From Caenimonas soli (GTDB taxonomy: Bacteria > Pseudomonadota > Gammaproteobacteria > Burkholderiales > Burkholderiaceae_C): a DNA stretch of 64,000 nucleotides. Of this stretch, positions 1 through 8,037 are shown piece after piece. The notes below the pieces were generated by a model. The model searched no databases. It saw nothing but the letters and a program-made list of their open reading frames with translations, and was not told the DNA's origin. Position 1 is the stretch's first letter, and each line of letters starts with the position of its first letter. Location of the stretch: the NCBI RefSeq assembly GCF_013155545.1, contig NZ_JABJVV010000018.1:1-64000 (forward strand), written 5' to 3'. A program made the position numbers and the translations under genes.

Positions 1-258
1 CTGCCCGCCGACAACAACTGGGTGGAGAACCAGATCCGGCCCATCGCCACAGGCAGGAAGAACTGGCTGTTCGCCGGATCGCTTCGCGCGGGCCAGCGCG
101 CCGCGGCGATCATGAGCCTGGTGCACTCGGCGCGGCTCAATGGACACGACCCCTACGCCTACCTGCGCGACGTCCTTGAACGGTTGCCCACCCAACCGGC
201 CAGCCGCATCGACGAACTGCTGCCGCACAGATGGCAGCCGGCTTCGGCGGCAATCTGA
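1..258 (+). CDS. IS66 family transposase (TnpC), C-terminal fragment
   Basis: This is the C-terminal 85 residues of an IS66 DDE transposase; the frame is open from base 1, so the start is outside the window. It shows the conserved C-terminal block of the family: NNWVENQIRPIATGRKNWLF, then SLVHSARLNGHDPYAYL, a DVLERLPT segment and a final ELLPHRW motif. The acidic residue in the VENQIRP segment is the last catalytic residue of the DDE triad in this family. A more degraded relative lies on the minus strand at 41638-42390. The function as transposase is clear; whether the full element is intact cannot be seen. Confidence 0.85.
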   Translation: MPADNNWVENQIRPIATGRKNWLFAGSLRAGQRAAAIMSLVHSARLNGHDPYAYLRDVLERLPTQPASRIDELLPHRWQPASAAI

Positions 259-298
259 TACCGCGGCCGTCGTCAAGACGGGATCACCGCGTGCTTAC
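1..298 (+). mobile_element. Right end of an IS66-family insertion sequence (partial)
   Basis: The window opens inside an IS66-type element. The reading frame of its large transposase ends at 258. About 40 bases later the sequence ends in a stretch whose reverse complement begins GTAAGCACGCGG, like the GTAAGC-type termini of IS66 elements. I therefore place the element end near 298. The left part lies outside the window, so target duplication and the other terminal repeat cannot be checked. Confidence 0.65.
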
Positions 299-456
299 AG
301 CCGGTCCGTAGGTATCGACTTCAATCTGCCGAAGTCCCGCGAACTGCTGTGGCTGCAGCCCGTCTAGTCGGCCTGCAGGCACGTTACAGGATACGGCCTG
401 GTTCCATACGGAAGACGCATACTTGCTATGCAAACGAACAGCTTGCGTGACCGCCA

Positions 457-1123
457 TCAGTGGCGCCTCTCGAGGCGTTGCATTGACTCCAAGGCGGCCA
501 GAACTCCGGTGAGGTCGACTAACTGCGGCGCGCCGCACCGAATCTCCGTGTATGCGACTGCCTGGGATGTGTCCAAGACGAAGAACGACGTCAGTGGCGC
601 CGACCAGTCTGCGCTGCCGTTGAAGGCCGGCAAGTCAAGCTCAAGTCCCAAGTACACTTCTCGGAGCGTCTGCGGAACACGCCAGTTCACCCTGTACTGG
701 TCCGCTGTAGTGACCCGCCGGGTCATGCAGGACTGGAAAGTCAAGGTCCAAGGCCCGTACGCACCTGCGGTTGTACGTCTCTGCTTGTGGGGTGATGGCG
801 AGTACAGAACCACCTAGGATTCGAATCTGGCCGAGCGCCGCCTGAACTGCCCGCAACTCGCGGATGCAGCAAGGGCACCACTCGCCCCGATAGAAAACCA
901 AGACTACCGGGCCCGAGCTGACTTGGCTTGATAGAGTGACGGAGTTGTGCCGCTCGTCGCGCAGTGTGAATTCTGGCGCGTGGCTTGACGCTCCTAATGC
1001 GGTTGCCGCTCGCTCCGTCGACACCGCGTCTCCAACAACCCTAAGCATCGCAACTAGCGCATCTGTTCGCGTGCGCACCTGAAAGTGCTCACGCAGTGCA
1101 TCGAGCTTCTGTTGCAGCGGCAT
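457..1123 (-). pseudogene. Peroxiredoxin-like (AhpC/TSA family) gene, frameshifted
   Basis: This gene encodes a thioredoxin-fold peroxiredoxin-like protein in two frames. The first part (start 1123, MPLQQKLDALREH) carries the redox motif FYRGEWCPCC about 80 residues in. It continues to LHDPAGHY and then loses homology. The second part resumes in another frame at DQYRVNW and runs to 457. The intact paralogue at 63103-63780 reads straight through the same place. Removing one base near 708-711 would restore the frame, so a one-base insertion, or a sequencing error, explains it. The reductase or peroxidase substrate is unknown. The flanks of the two copies also share short identical sequences. 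Confidence 0.85.
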
Positions 1124-1260
1124 GAAGAGTGCATCGACATCCCAGTCTTCAGTCCTGGTGGGAGGGGTGCTTCGGAGCTGATGGCGTCGTCCGCATCATG
1201 TCGATGCTGCCAGTACCTGGCGTCCGGTTTATGTCGCTTTTCGGCCAAATTTTCCGGCGC

Positions 1261-2157
1261 CTAGCCGGAAGCCTTCTCAGATTTCAAGTCTCGCGCCAGG
1301 AACTCCGTAAGCGCTCTCGCTGCCGGCTTCGCCTGCCGTCCCAACGCGTAGACAGCGTGCAGCTCCGCCTGCCCGAAGTCCCAGTCTTGGAGAATGCGCA
1401 CGAGTTTGCCTTGTGCAATCTCCTGAGCGCAGCTGCACTGGCTTGCGATGACGATGCCCATGCCGGCCACTGCCGCGGCGATGCGGCTCTCATTGGTTGA
1501 GAAGCTGTACCGGCTGTCAACCCGTACAGATGACACTTTCCCTTCACGCCGCAGCGTCACTCCTGCCCCGTTAGCTCCCGGGCCTGCGAAAACATTGAAG
1601 TTCGCGAGGTCTGCGGGCGACTGGAGCAAGCCCGCACTCGCCATGTACGCCGGCGACGCCGCGGCAATTTTGGGCCACGAGTGAATCTTCCGGGCGACGG
1701 CGGAAGAGTCCTCCAGCGCGCCAAAGCGCAGGGCTACGTCGATGCCTTCGGTAACAAGGTCCTGGCGTTCATCAGTGAGGGTCACGTTTACCCGAAGCTG
1801 CGGGTGGAATGCGAAGAACTCGGGGAGCTTGGGAATGAGGTGGCGCCTGCCAAAGCTCGTTGATGTCCCAATTCGGAGAGTTCCGGTTAGCACGCTCGTG
1901 CCGCGCACAACCTCGGCTGCCTCTTCAAGCGCGTTGAGCGCATTCTCCGCACGCGAGAAATACTCCGCCCCCGCGTCTGTAAGAGTCACGGTACGGGAGG
2001 TTCGCGCCAGAAGGGCAACCCCAACTTCCTTTTCAAGGCTCGCGATTGCTCTGGAAACCGTCGGCTGGGAGACGCCCGTTTCCCGGGCAGCCTCAGAAAA
2101 GCTGCGCGTTCGCGCGACTCGGATGAACAGCCTGATGGCCTCGAAACGGTCCGTCAT
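1261..2157 (-). CDS. LysR family transcriptional regulator
   Basis: This is a full-length LysR-type regulator of 298 residues, the usual family size. The N-terminal winged helix-turn-helix spans about residues 1-60 (FSEAARETGVSQPTVSRAIASLEKEVG), followed by a linker helix and a periplasmic-binding-protein-like effector domain from about residue 90 (TLRIGTSTSFGRRHLIPKLP). It resembles the CrgA-like subgroup, whose members often control oxidoreductase genes. It lies upstream of, and in the same direction as, the broken peroxiredoxin-like gene, 137 bp away. Its target is not evident, and no strong ribosome-binding site precedes the ATG. Confidence 0.9.
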   Translation of the reverse strand: MTDRFEAIRLFIRVARTRSFSEAARETGVSQPTVSRAIASLEKEVGVALLARTSRTVTLTDAGAEYFSRAENALNALEEAAEVVRGTSVLTGTLRIGTSTSFGRRHLIPKLPEFFAFHPQLRVNVTLTDERQDLVTEGIDVALRFGALEDSSAVARKIHSWPKIAAASPAYMASAGLLQSPADLANFNVFAGPGANGAGVTLRREGKVSSVRVDSRYSFSTNESRIAAAVAGMGIVIASQCSCAQEIAQGKLVRILQDWDFGQAELHAVYALGRQAKPAARALTEFLARDLKSEKASG

Positions 2158-2379
2158 CTTGAACGACTACCAGGCTGCGCCGTCGGCGGACTCGCGCCAT
2201 GCCACACCAGCTGGCGGTGGAGGTCCTTGTCAGGCCGCGCCGAGATGCAGCCGCGCGCCTTATCCTATGCGGGAAATGAATCAAAGCGGTCAAGATATGC
2301 GAACAACGGTTCCTTCGTCTTGTCGTATTCCTCGTGATTGTGCAAATCTTGCGCTGGATGCTGCGCCAGCCAGCGAGAG

Positions 2380-3243
2380 TCAGCTTCCCTTGACGCGGTG
2401 GCGAAATTCACGAGGCGTGACGCCAAAGGCTTTGCCGAATGTCCGCGTAAAGTGGCTGTGGTTCATCCCGACTTCCAGGGCAACGTCGATGACAGGGCGG
2501 TGCGTCGTAGAAAGGAGGGATTTGGCGCGCACGAGGCGCCGATTCGTCACGTACGCGTGAGGCGTGATTCCTTGAGCAGCTTCGAACCTGCGCGTGAAGT
2601 GCCACAGGCTCATGCCAACACAGTTGGCCAAGTCGGCCAAGCTGATTGCCTGGTCAATGTGCTCGTCGATGTGGCGGTCCAGCTTGCGCAGTTCGGCGCC
2701 CGAAAGGGGGGTCACATGCTTTGACCGAAGCTCTTTCGCTGGCGTCAGCGCGCTCTGCGAGACACCATAGGCCAGAAGTGTCGCGAAGGCGGCGGCGACC
2801 GGACACGGCAGGTCTTCACCGGAAGCGAGCGACGCCTTCAGCAGCGCTGCGGAAGACGTGATGAAGGGGTTTCGAATCGACAGAGTGTCCTCGAACCTCA
2901 GCTCCTTGCCGCCTAAGGCCTGGGTGATGAAGTCGTTTGACAGTTGAAGCGACACGATGTCTGCCGACTTTAGCCAGTGGACGGCGTGCTGCTGCTCGCG
3001 GGAGACAAGGAGGATGTCCTTATCGCCGAATTTTTGGACAATCTTGCGGCCCGTCTCGGATTGGCGGGTTACCTGATATTGGGCCCCCTGCAAGGGAATG
3101 CAAACCTGAATAGAGTCATGCGTCTCCTCGGGGTAAGCCGTCGGCGGTGACGACTGGCAGTGCAGCTCGAACATGCCGGGCTCGACGAAGGAAGCGGAGC
3201 GGCGCGACGGCATGGAATTCTGAGCCCTCAGGTTTGACAGCAT
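2380..3243 (-). CDS. AraC family transcriptional regulator
   Basis: This 287-residue regulator has a C-terminal AraC/XylS DNA-binding domain with two helix-turn-helix motifs (about residues 185-285). They are seen in SLADLANCVGMSLWHFTRRF and VIDVALEVGMNHSHFTRTFG, and the domain ends with the family signature GVTPREFRHR. The N-terminal half looks like a cupin-type sensor but has no recognisable ligand motif. A good ribosome-binding site (ACGGAGG, 7 bases before ATG) supports the start at 3243. The neighbours (LysR downstream, DUF2630 upstream) do not reveal the target. Confidence 0.9.
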   Translation of the reverse strand: MLSNLRAQNSMPSRRSASFVEPGMFELHCQSSPPTAYPEETHDSIQVCIPLQGAQYQVTRQSETGRKIVQKFGDKDILLVSREQQHAVHWLKSADIVSLQLSNDFITQALGGKELRFEDTLSIRNPFITSSAALLKASLASGEDLPCPVAAAFATLLAYGVSQSALTPAKELRSKHVTPLSGAELRKLDRHIDEHIDQAISLADLANCVGMSLWHFTRRFEAAQGITPHAYVTNRRLVRAKSLLSTTHRPVIDVALEVGMNHSHFTRTFGKAFGVTPREFRHRVKGS

Positions 3244-3354
3244 CGACGACCTCCGTGAAGCAGCGCGGGACTCAACGAATCTCGCCGCCGCTCAACACTA
3301 TCACGTGCCACTAGACCGAGAGATGCCCGAGCACACACAACGGTTGCCCGGGAA

Positions 3355-3588
3355 TCAGTTGAGATAGCCTTCCACCACGCTCGCATCGCGTGGCTTCGCG
3401 TCGTCCGGGTTTCTCCCAAACTCCCGAAGCGCCCGCCGCTGGCGCAGGAGGTCCCAGCATTGGTCTAGCTCTTCGGACACGTGACGCAAGCGCGTGCTCT
3501 TGTCCTCGGATGCCGTTCCGTCATCCCGCAGGACGCGCTCTTCGTCAACGAGTTCGGTGATGTTCTTGAGGATGGACTTGTCGCTCAT
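3355..3588 (-). CDS. DUF2630 family small protein
   Basis: This 77-residue protein matches the pattern of the DUF2630 family: a short, highly charged helical protein beginning MSDKSILKNITELVDEE and containing an LDQCWDLLRQRRALREFG core. The family function is unknown. I chose the ATG at 3588 because AGGGAG lies just upstream and the family starts there; a longer reading frame extends to 3705. It is the third gene of a minus-strand run with the AraC gene (3881-4891) and the small protein (3630-3881), with a 41-bp gap to the latter, so co-transcription is likely. Confidence 0.75.
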   Translation of the reverse strand: MSDKSILKNITELVDEERVLRDDGTASEDKSTRLRHVSEELDQCWDLLRQRRALREFGRNPDDAKPRDASVVEGYLN

Positions 3589-3629
3589 GTTCACTCCCTT
3601 GGTGTGGTCAGGTCGCCCCATCGCTCGCG

Positions 3630-3881
3630 CTATGCGGTGGGCGGCTGCTTGGAGAAAAGCTCGAAGTTCATGTTCTCGGCGTCCTCGCCACACGTTGAGC
3701 GCCATTCACGCAGCAAGTACTCCAGCTGTTGCTGGCCGTAGGCGTGTGCCAGGCCAATGAGGCCATCGACGTTGCTGTCGGTCACAAGTTCTCTGCCCAC
3801 GCCACGCTTGAGCGCGTGAAAGATTTCGAGCAGTTCGTCGTCACCTTGTGCGGGCGTGCTGGGACGGGAAGCATCAGGCAT
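3630..3881 (-). CDS. Hypothetical protein downstream of AraC regulator
   Basis: An 83-residue protein that I do not recognise. It is soluble and acidic and has no signal peptide or membrane segment. Visible features are a DELLEIFHALKRGV helix, a GLIGLAHAYGQQQLEYLLREW helix and a tail rich in polar residues. The ATG overlaps the stop codon of the upstream AraC gene (TGATG) with GGAG eight bases before it, which indicates translational coupling. The position between AraC and DUF2630 suggests a small operon of unknown role. Confidence 0.6.
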   Translation of the reverse strand: MPDASRPSTPAQGDDELLEIFHALKRGVGRELVTDSNVDGLIGLAHAYGQQQLEYLLREWRSTCGEDAENMNFELFSKQPPTA

Positions 3882-4891
3882 CACTGGACTCCAATGTCTT
3901 CTAGGACGGTGAACTCCGGCTGAGAGCCGGCGCTTGTATAGGATTTGCGGGCGCCGTGAGCGGAAGGCTCACGTCGGGTAGTCGTGGACTGTTCTCTGTA
4001 TTCCCGCGGTTCCACGTCATATGCGCGTCGGAACGCTCGGATGAAGCCACCGTTGTTTGAGTAGCCGGCAGCCTTGCCGATGAGACCGATGGGCGTGGTG
4101 GTAGTGCGCAATTGCAATGCCGCCTGGCGCATACGCAAGTCACGCAATACGCTCATCGGTGAACGTCCAAACACCTCACAGAATCGAGCCATGAAGCCCG
4201 AGCGGCTCAGACACGCGGTGCCTGCCAAGCTTTCGACCGTGTGGACGGCTCCCGGGCGCGTTGACATTGCGACGAACGCCCGTGAGATTCGCGGGTCTCG
4301 GAGTGTCGCCAGTAGCTCAACCCAACTGCCGGCCGACGTCAGTCCTCGGCGAAGGAGCAGCAAGAGAACCTGTTTGATAAGCAGCGAAATCATCACTGCC
4401 TGCCCCGGGTAGTCGTGCCTGGTCTCATCAAGAGCAAGGTCGAGCTGATGGCCTAACGCTTGGCCCTGGTCAAAGCGCTCCACTATGACCGTTCGCACGC
4501 CAGCGAACAACTCAATTGCCTCGCCGAACGTCGCTTCGAATTCGCAGAGGATTAGGCGCAAGCCCTCCGCGCAATCGTCTCGAGCGTTTATGGCCAGGAC
4601 TTTACCTCTGCTTCCAGCTGGGACTAAAACAAGGGTTCCACATTCGATGCGAACCGGTTCGCCATCATCTGTTGTGAACACTCCTTGCCCCGAAGCAACG
4701 TAGCACAGGACGACTGAGACGGTTGTCTCTGGGAAGTGCCAGCTCCCACAGCGAAGGTTGTACTCCTCCAAGCGAGCACTCTTTACTTCCAACGCACCCA
4801 TCAAGGGAGCCAGGTCAGCGGGGTCAATTCTGACGACTGCGGGGTCTTGGTCTGAGATTCCCGAAGGCGCATGCCGGTTTGAAGGCCTCAT
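3881..4891 (-). CDS. AraC family transcriptional regulator with cupin-type sensor
   Basis: This is a 336-residue AraC-type regulator. The N-terminal half is an AraC_binding/cupin_6-like domain (SVVLCYVASGQGVF, CGTLVLVPAGSRG). The C-terminal DNA-binding domain lies at about residues 220-320, with TVESLAGTACLSRSGFMARF as the first helix-turn-helix and IGLIGKAAGYSNNGGFIRAF as the second. This architecture is common in regulators of alcohol, aldehyde or quinone-responsive genes. The frame is open to 5008, but the ATG at 4891 gives the usual family start. It is followed with stop-start overlap by the small protein at 3630-3881. Confidence 0.88.
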   Translation of the reverse strand: MRPSNRHAPSGISDQDPAVVRIDPADLAPLMGALEVKSARLEEYNLRCGSWHFPETTVSVVLCYVASGQGVFTTDDGEPVRIECGTLVLVPAGSRGKVLAINARDDCAEGLRLILCEFEATFGEAIELFAGVRTVIVERFDQGQALGHQLDLALDETRHDYPGQAVMISLLIKQVLLLLLRRGLTSAGSWVELLATLRDPRISRAFVAMSTRPGAVHTVESLAGTACLSRSGFMARFCEVFGRSPMSVLRDLRMRQAALQLRTTTTPIGLIGKAAGYSNNGGFIRAFRRAYDVEPREYREQSTTTRREPSAHGARKSYTSAGSQPEFTVLEDIGVQ

Positions 4892-5008
4892 GGCGATTCT
4901 GCGAGTCTTGACACGAAAACGACCTCGAAGAAGTCTCCGAGACCACCTGCGTCCAATCCTCTCAAAACACATCGAAGAGAACACTACCACCTCGTGCATA
5001 GAAGCCAT

Positions 5009-5485
5009 TCAGTTATTGCATGATTCTGTTCTGTTAGAGAAAGTCTGAACAAGTCCGCCTACCCGCTGCGTGTCACGGTCCACCGTGGAAAGCCGTAGCC
5101 GGGGGAGTTCTCGCAGCGCGGCCTTCAGCACCTGGAAGCAAACGGGCTTGCGCAGGTGCATGGAAAAGCCCAGATCTGCGGTGCGTCTGCGGGTCTCGGC
5201 ATCGTCCCAGGCCGAATAGGCGATCAGCGCCGGGGAAGGGCGGAGTTGCCTTAGCACGGCAGCCGCCTGAAACCCATCCATGATAGGCATGCCTAAGTCG
5301 AGCAAGACTGCGTCGTAGCGCACTCGGGTTGCCTCCTGGACGGCCTCCAGGCCGTTATAGACCGTGCCAGTCCGATGACCCTCTAACTCGAGCAGCATCG
5401 ACATGCTCCTCGCCGCGTCGTGGTTGTCGTCGACCACCAGGATGCGCAAGCCCTGCTGGCGCTGGTCGTTTTCGTCGTCGTGCAA
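5009..5485 (-). CDS. Stand-alone response regulator receiver protein
   Basis: This 158-residue protein consists of a single CheY-like receiver domain. It has the acidic pocket Asp19-Asp20 (ILVVDDN), the phosphoacceptor Asp63 (LLDLGMP) and the conserved Lys113 (LRKPV). No output domain follows; the C-terminal 30 residues are polar. It probably relays a phosphoryl signal by protein contact, but no histidine kinase is in the window. The start is a TTG preceded by AAGGAG at six bases. The upstream small gene ends 15 bases before it, so the two form an operon. Confidence 0.85.
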   Translation of the reverse strand: MHDDENDQRQQGLRILVVDDNHDAARSMSMLLELEGHRTGTVYNGLEAVQEATRVRYDAVLLDLGMPIMDGFQAAAVLRQLRPSPALIAYSAWDDAETRRRTADLGFSMHLRKPVCFQVLKAALRELPRLRLSTVDRDTQRVGGLVQTFSNRTESCNN

Positions 5486-5500
5486 GTTGCACTCCTTGGG

Positions 5501-5734
5501 CTACCTGAGTTCGTCCATGGCGACCTGCGCCGCGTTGGAACGTTCGCTCCGTGCAGGATGCCGCCTGCTGGTGCTTTGCACGGGGTGGATGGTGGGTCGG
5601 CTCGCGATGATGGGCCGGCCCATGGCCATGGCGCCATCGTTGGCGCGACACTCGGCGCGGCGCTCATCGTCGAGGAGAGATTCGAGGATCGCTGACATGT
5701 CATTCTGCTGGTGAGTAGTTGGCTGGTTCGACAT
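5501..5734 (-). CDS. Hypothetical small protein upstream of receiver gene
   Basis: A 77-residue protein that I do not recognise, beginning MSNQPTTHQQNDMSAIL and containing LLDDERRAECRANDGAM and a basic, serine/proline-rich second half. No signal peptide or membrane segment is seen. Support for it as a real gene is its position: it ends 15 bases before a receiver gene whose TTG start has a good ribosome-binding site inside that gap. Low-complexity composition makes the call uncertain. It could act with the receiver, but that is only inferred from co-localisation. Confidence 0.45.
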   Translation of the reverse strand: MSNQPTTHQQNDMSAILESLLDDERRAECRANDGAMAMGRPIIASRPTIHPVQSTSRRHPARSERSNAAQVAMDELR

Positions 5735-5889
5735 CTGGCTGGGGAAAACCATCTGCTAGTCAGATAAACATGCATTGCCGATTTCCGGATCGGACTCGCA
5801 ACTTGTTCAGACCTTCCTTAGAGCGAAGAGAGCTACTGCAAAACAGGTTATGCGCGCCCGGCGCCTTCACAACGTGCATCGCTGACGTT

Positions 5890-6525
5890 TCAGCTCACGC
5901 CTATGCTCTTAGCCAGGCTCTGCGCCTGACTCACCGCTGCGTTGAAACTTCCTTCGAGGTCGCTATTGATAATGGTCGGCTGAAATCGAATCTCATGGAT
6001 GTTGTCGACGCCGGCTTGATTGAGCCAAGCTTTCAGGTAGGTCGAGTGGTGGTCGATGCCGAAGGCCGGGGACGGCATCGAGGGCCCCCAGGCTCCGCTG
6101 GTCAATGCCAATACCGCACTCTTGTTCTTCAAGAGACCGTGGTAGCCGGTGGTCGCATCCAAGGTCCAGAGCAGACCAGGCTGATGAATGACGTCGATGT
6201 ACTGCTTCAGGCGGTACGGGATGCCACCATTCCACATCGGGACCGCAAGCACATATTGGTCTGCCTCGATGAACCGCTGGGCGATGGACACGATTTGATC
6301 CCAAGCAGTCTTTTGCGTGGCACTTTGGTCTTGGCCGGCGATGGCAGCCATCTTCGCGGCCACCTTGTTTCCGTCGAATTCAGGAAGCTTTTCGATTGCC
6401 AGGTTGAGCACGTCGACTTTGAAGTTCGGCCTCTGCTGGCGCACCGCAGCGATGTATGCGTCGGCCAGGGCAGTGCTTTTTGCTTCCGGACGCGGCGAGG
6501 CCTTGATGTAGAGGATGGTGGTCAT
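5890..6525 (-). CDS. azoR: FMN-dependent NADH:quinone oxidoreductase / azoreductase
   Basis: This 211-residue flavodoxin-fold enzyme matches the AzoR family. It reduces quinones and azo bonds by two electrons with NADH and FMN in the cytoplasm. Visible family features are the FMN phosphate loop near the N-terminus (YIKASPRPEAKSTALADAYI), the PMWNGGIPYRLKQYID segment around residues 95-112 that contacts FMN, and LTSGAWGP as a second flavin loop. The ATG at 6525 gives the standard start; the frame is open further to 6603. The PEP mutase-like gene ends 43 bp upstream on the same strand, so the two may be co-transcribed. Confidence 0.9.
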   Translation of the reverse strand: MTTILYIKASPRPEAKSTALADAYIAAVRQQRPNFKVDVLNLAIEKLPEFDGNKVAAKMAAIAGQDQSATQKTAWDQIVSIAQRFIEADQYVLAVPMWNGGIPYRLKQYIDVIHQPGLLWTLDATTGYHGLLKNKSAVLALTSGAWGPSMPSPAFGIDHHSTYLKAWLNQAGVDNIHEIRFQPTIINSDLEGSFNAAVSQAQSLAKSIGVS

Positions 6526-6568
6526 GTTTCGACTTATTGGGTGAGGTGAGAGGCGAGGTTGGGCGAAA

Positions 6569-7624
6569 TCAGGTCTGAAGAATGAGGTCGCCCGTGGCGA
6601 CATATCGGCAGAAATTCACGAACGGAATAGCTGCTTCCTGCCGTGAAGAGCCTTCGGTCCAGCCGAACACAACATCGGCGGCGGAAAGAATGATCTCGAC
6701 CGGCCCGGCCGGGATGATGACGAGGGGACCCTCTCCCAATCGGAACTCGACTCGGCCTGCGACAGTGGCGTTCACTGCCGAAGGAGTCCTCGTGCTGTAC
6801 GTGAACAATGAGTCCAGTTCCTTACCGATCGCGGGGTGGTCGAAATCGAAGCGACCATCCTCGGCGATAGACCGTGCTGCGCGCATGAAGCCACCCCACG
6901 CGCTGCGGGCCAGTGCTCCTCCCACGCTAATGCGCCTTACACCGAGAGCCGCGAGGTCCTTGAGCGTGAGTCCAATGTCCGAGCTGACCAGCACGTTTAC
7001 TGGCTTCGGATGCACATCGTTGACGATGGCAGAAATGCCGTCTCTCGACGTCACTCCTGGCGCGTAGAGGACATCCGCGCCGGCAGCTGCATAGGCCTGT
7101 AGTCTCTTGATGGTGTCGGCCAAGTCCGCGCGCCCAGCCCAGAAGTTCTCGGCGCGCCCGACCAGAAGAGGAGCATCTGGACCAAGTGCGTCTAGGGTTG
7201 CTCTGGTAACACCCAGCCTGGCAGACGCCGTTTCGATGTCCCATACCGGATTCGCGTTGTCACCCGTGCCGTCTTCAATTCCGATGCCGGCCGCCCCTGT
7301 GTTGGCTGCGGCGAAGACGTTGCGAGCCAGGTCCTCTGCTGACCGTGCGAAGCCCGCTTCGAAACTCACGTTGACCGGTAACGAAGTCGCTTCAATGATT
7401 TCCTGAGCGTGAGAAAGTACGCGGTCCATCGGAAGTGAGCCTTCGGCTTGCCCGCTTGACCATGCCGCGCCGCCACTGCTGGTGCCAAGTGCTTTGAACC
7501 CCAGCCCCTCGAGGTACTTGGCGCTTCCCCGGTCCCAGGGACTGGGCATCACGAAACATCCTGCGCGATGAAGCTCCCTGAACGCTCGTCGGCGGCGTGA
7601 CTCTTCGCTGTGTGAACTGGACAT
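6569..7624 (-). CDS. Isocitrate lyase/PEP mutase family protein with C-terminal extension
   Basis: Residues 1 to about 270 form a PEP mutase/isocitrate lyase-type TIM barrel. The GIGIEDG segment supplies acidic residues that in the family bind Mg2+, and VGRAENF carries the conserved arginine. The family cleaves or rearranges C-C or P-C bonds of 2-oxo or 2-hydroxy acids; the substrate here is unknown. The protein has 351 residues, about 70 more than usual. The extra C-terminal part (IPAGPVEIILSAADVVFGW, then FVNFCRYVATGDL) looks like a separate small domain. The start has GAGGAAAG upstream. A shorter paralogue at 59204-60007 lacks the extension, and both genes have the same two-box operator upstream. 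Confidence 0.85.
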   Translation of the reverse strand: MSSSHSEESRRRRAFRELHRAGCFVMPSPWDRGSAKYLEGLGFKALGTSSGGAAWSSGQAEGSLPMDRVLSHAQEIIEATSLPVNVSFEAGFARSAEDLARNVFAAANTGAAGIGIEDGTGDNANPVWDIETASARLGVTRATLDALGPDAPLLVGRAENFWAGRADLADTIKRLQAYAAAGADVLYAPGVTSRDGISAIVNDVHPKPVNVLVSSDIGLTLKDLAALGVRRISVGGALARSAWGGFMRAARSIAEDGRFDFDHPAIGKELDSLFTYSTRTPSAVNATVAGRVEFRLGEGPLVIIPAGPVEIILSAADVVFGWTEGSSRQEAAIPFVNFCRYVATGDLILQT

Positions 7625-8037
7625 TCTTTCCTCGTGTTATCTCTATCTACGGAGGTCAAAGCTGTGACAAAAAATGCGCCCCGCGAGGACCTGCAGTTGA
7701 ACGGTAAGGCAACGTCTGAATACAGGATTCCTTCTGATGTCTCCCAATGTCTTGTTCATCAATCCGACCCTCGGGAGTGCGACCGCTTTCGGCTCGATAT
7801 TCAGTTGCATGATAAAACTATATCTGCTTCAGTTGTTTGATGCAACTGAAGCGACGTAACGGAATGCAACGGAGTGAAGTGATGACCTAAGCGAGGCGCT
7901 GGCAGGGCGACTGCGTCAGATGCACTGGGGAGCGGCGCATCGCCAGAACCGCGGCGTTCGGCTGGGGCTGAAGTGCGAAACCTCGACCCGACACCGAGTA
8001 AATCCGACCGTGGATAGCCGCAGGACGAGTGACGTCG
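7625..8037. other. 413-bp intergenic region
   Basis: No convincing gene. It lies between the start of the minus-strand PEP mutase-like gene and the 3' end of the flavoprotein gene, so it must hold the promoter for the former. The only structured element I see is the two-box palindrome at 7804-7846. Short reading frames on either strand show no family features. Confidence 0.6.
7804..7846. promoter_or_regulatory. Two-box palindromic operator, copy 1
   Basis: Box 1 is GTTGCATGATAAAAC (7804-7818) and box 2 is GTTGTTTGATGCAAC (7832-7846); they start 28 bp apart. Both fit the palindrome GTTGC-N5-GCAAC imperfectly, and the outer half-sites are the best conserved. The same arrangement is present next to both HxlR genes (52246-52288, 60087-60129). 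It lies about 180 bp upstream of the PEP mutase-like gene at 6569-7624. Binding by an HxlR protein is inferred. Confidence 0.65.

Noticed and set aside
5719..6549. A 276-codon plus-strand frame
   Set aside because: It is antisense to the azoreductase gene, whose flavin-binding motifs are clear.
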